The position numbers and the translations under genes were made by a program. A DNA stretch of 64,000 nt, taken from MED-G105 sp050331095. GTDB taxonomy: Bacteria > Pseudomonadota > Alphaproteobacteria > Caulobacterales > Parvularculaceae. The stretch spans positions 62,001-126,000 of the forward strand of contig JBHJHE010000012.1 of assembly GCA_050331095.1 (NCBI GenBank), read 5' to 3'. Below are positions 63,560 through 64,000 of this stretch, in pieces (the stretch's first letter is position 1; every line of letters starts with the position of its first letter). The notes below the pieces were generated by a model. That model ran no database searches. It saw only the letters and a program-made list of their open reading frames with translations, and was not told where the DNA came from.

Positions 63560-64000
63560 TCAAGTTTTCGTGAATTTAAGCCGCTCGACGATGGCGTTCA
63601 TGTCGGGTCGCGCGCGCTCCTTCGGGTCTTCGCGGGCCGTTCCGAGATAGACGTAGCCGGCGATCCGCTCCCGGCGCCGCTCGTCGCTTTTCAGGCCCAG
63701 CGCCGCCGTCACCGCGTCGTCGTAGGCGCACCACTCGGTCAGCCACTGCGCGGCGAAGCCAAAGGCGCGCGCGGCGATGAGAAGGTTCTGACACACCGCC
63801 CCGGCGGTCAGGATCTGCTCCCATTCAGGCGTCTTGTGCGTCAGGTCGACGCTGGAGACGACGGCGACGACGACGGGCGCGCGGGCGAACCGCCCGCGCT
63901 CTTTCTCCGCGCGCGCGGCGTCGGCGTCAGGATTGGCCGCGGCGTAGGCGCGCGCCAGGGTCTCGCCGACGCTTTCGCGGGCGTCGCCCTCAAGGACGAC
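63560..64000 (-). CDS. Nitroreductase family protein, partial (5' end outside window)
   Basis: The C-terminal 146 residues of an FMN-dependent nitroreductase. The frame is open to the window edge; the GTG at 63796 is internal. Segments matching the family are EWEQILTAGAVCQNLL, GFAAQWLTEW and IAGYVYLGTA. NAD(P)H-dependent reduction of nitro or quinone compounds is the family reaction; substrate unknown. Confidence 0.92.
   Translation of the reverse strand, partial: VVLEGDARESVGETLARAYAAANPDADAARAEKERGRFARAPVVVAVVSSVDLTHKTPEWEQILTAGAVCQNLLIAARAFGFAAQWLTEWCAYDDAVTAALGLKSDERRRERIAGYVYLGTAREDPKERARPDMNAIVERLKFTKT

Noticed and set aside
1..64000. CRISPR array, insertion sequence or integrated plasmid
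   Set aside because: No regularly spaced repeats, transposase motifs or replication genes were seen; the only tandem repeats are short and isolated.

Overview
The window is high-GC, gene-dense chromosomal DNA from an alphaproteobacterium. The gene content points to the Caulobacterales / Hyphomonadales / Parvularculales side of the class: divK next to pleD, a MipZ division-site ATPase, DUF983, DUF1467 and DUF1489 proteins, and a nuo-birA-coaX-rnj string. The assignment rests on gene content and synteny, not on a marker phylogeny. I see no prophage, insertion sequence, CRISPR array or plasmid functions.

Layout. 1-4664 (+): end of carB, an M13 metallopeptidase lipoprotein, greA, DUF983, rpmG. 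4669-6495 (-): divK-pleD, the two-component / cyclic-di-GMP cell-cycle pair. 6671-13558 (+): a tight run of dinB, RidA, an N-acyltransferase, DUF2007, a HIT protein, an FAD oxidoreductase and an M28B peptidase. 13371-19992 (-): a branched-chain 2-oxoacid dehydrogenase operon (E1-alpha, E1-beta, E2, E3) running into a RimB-like retropepsin and RimK. 20249-30005: a TonB receptor, a PuuB-type oxidase, an unknown membrane protein and a TPR-sulfotransferase (-), then an amidohydrolase and a PuuA-type ligase (+). 30154-37372: tRNA-Gly, a small membrane protein, a 3-hydroxyisobutyrate-dehydrogenase-like enzyme, a flavin reductase, an SLC13/RCK permease, a frameshifted S9 peptidase and bpt. 37515-41062 (+): an FcbT-type TRAP transporter. 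41071-49900: DnaJ-like protein, mipZ, orphan PapD-like chaperone, SPOR lipoprotein, panC, Tat-signal SDR, AraC regulator, an unknown protein, DUF1489 and a GH24-like protein. 50130-61459 (-): nuoJKLMN-birA-coaX-rnj-DUF1467, then mgtE. 61595-64000 (-): yceI-cytochrome b561-yceI and the end of a nitroreductase.

How the parts work together. The bkd operon and the 3-hydroxyisobutyrate dehydrogenase fit branched-chain amino acid catabolism; a perfect 15-nt palindrome overlaps the predicted bkd promoter. nuoJKLMN encodes the membrane arm of complex I, and it sits directly after two YceI lipid-binding proteins flanking a ubiquinol-oxidising cytochrome b561, so the whole 3' end is quinone-related. 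The usual nuoA-I genes are not upstream of nuoJ. PuuA- and PuuB-like enzymes, an amidohydrolase and a TonB receptor within 10 kb suggest uptake and gamma-glutamyl-type breakdown of an amine or amide.

Three single-base lesions stand out: a lost stop in rimK (13569-13571), a one-base deletion in an S9 peptidase (about 34725) and a frameshift in nuoL (about 58737). nuoL is normally needed for complex I, so at least that one may be a sequencing or assembly error.
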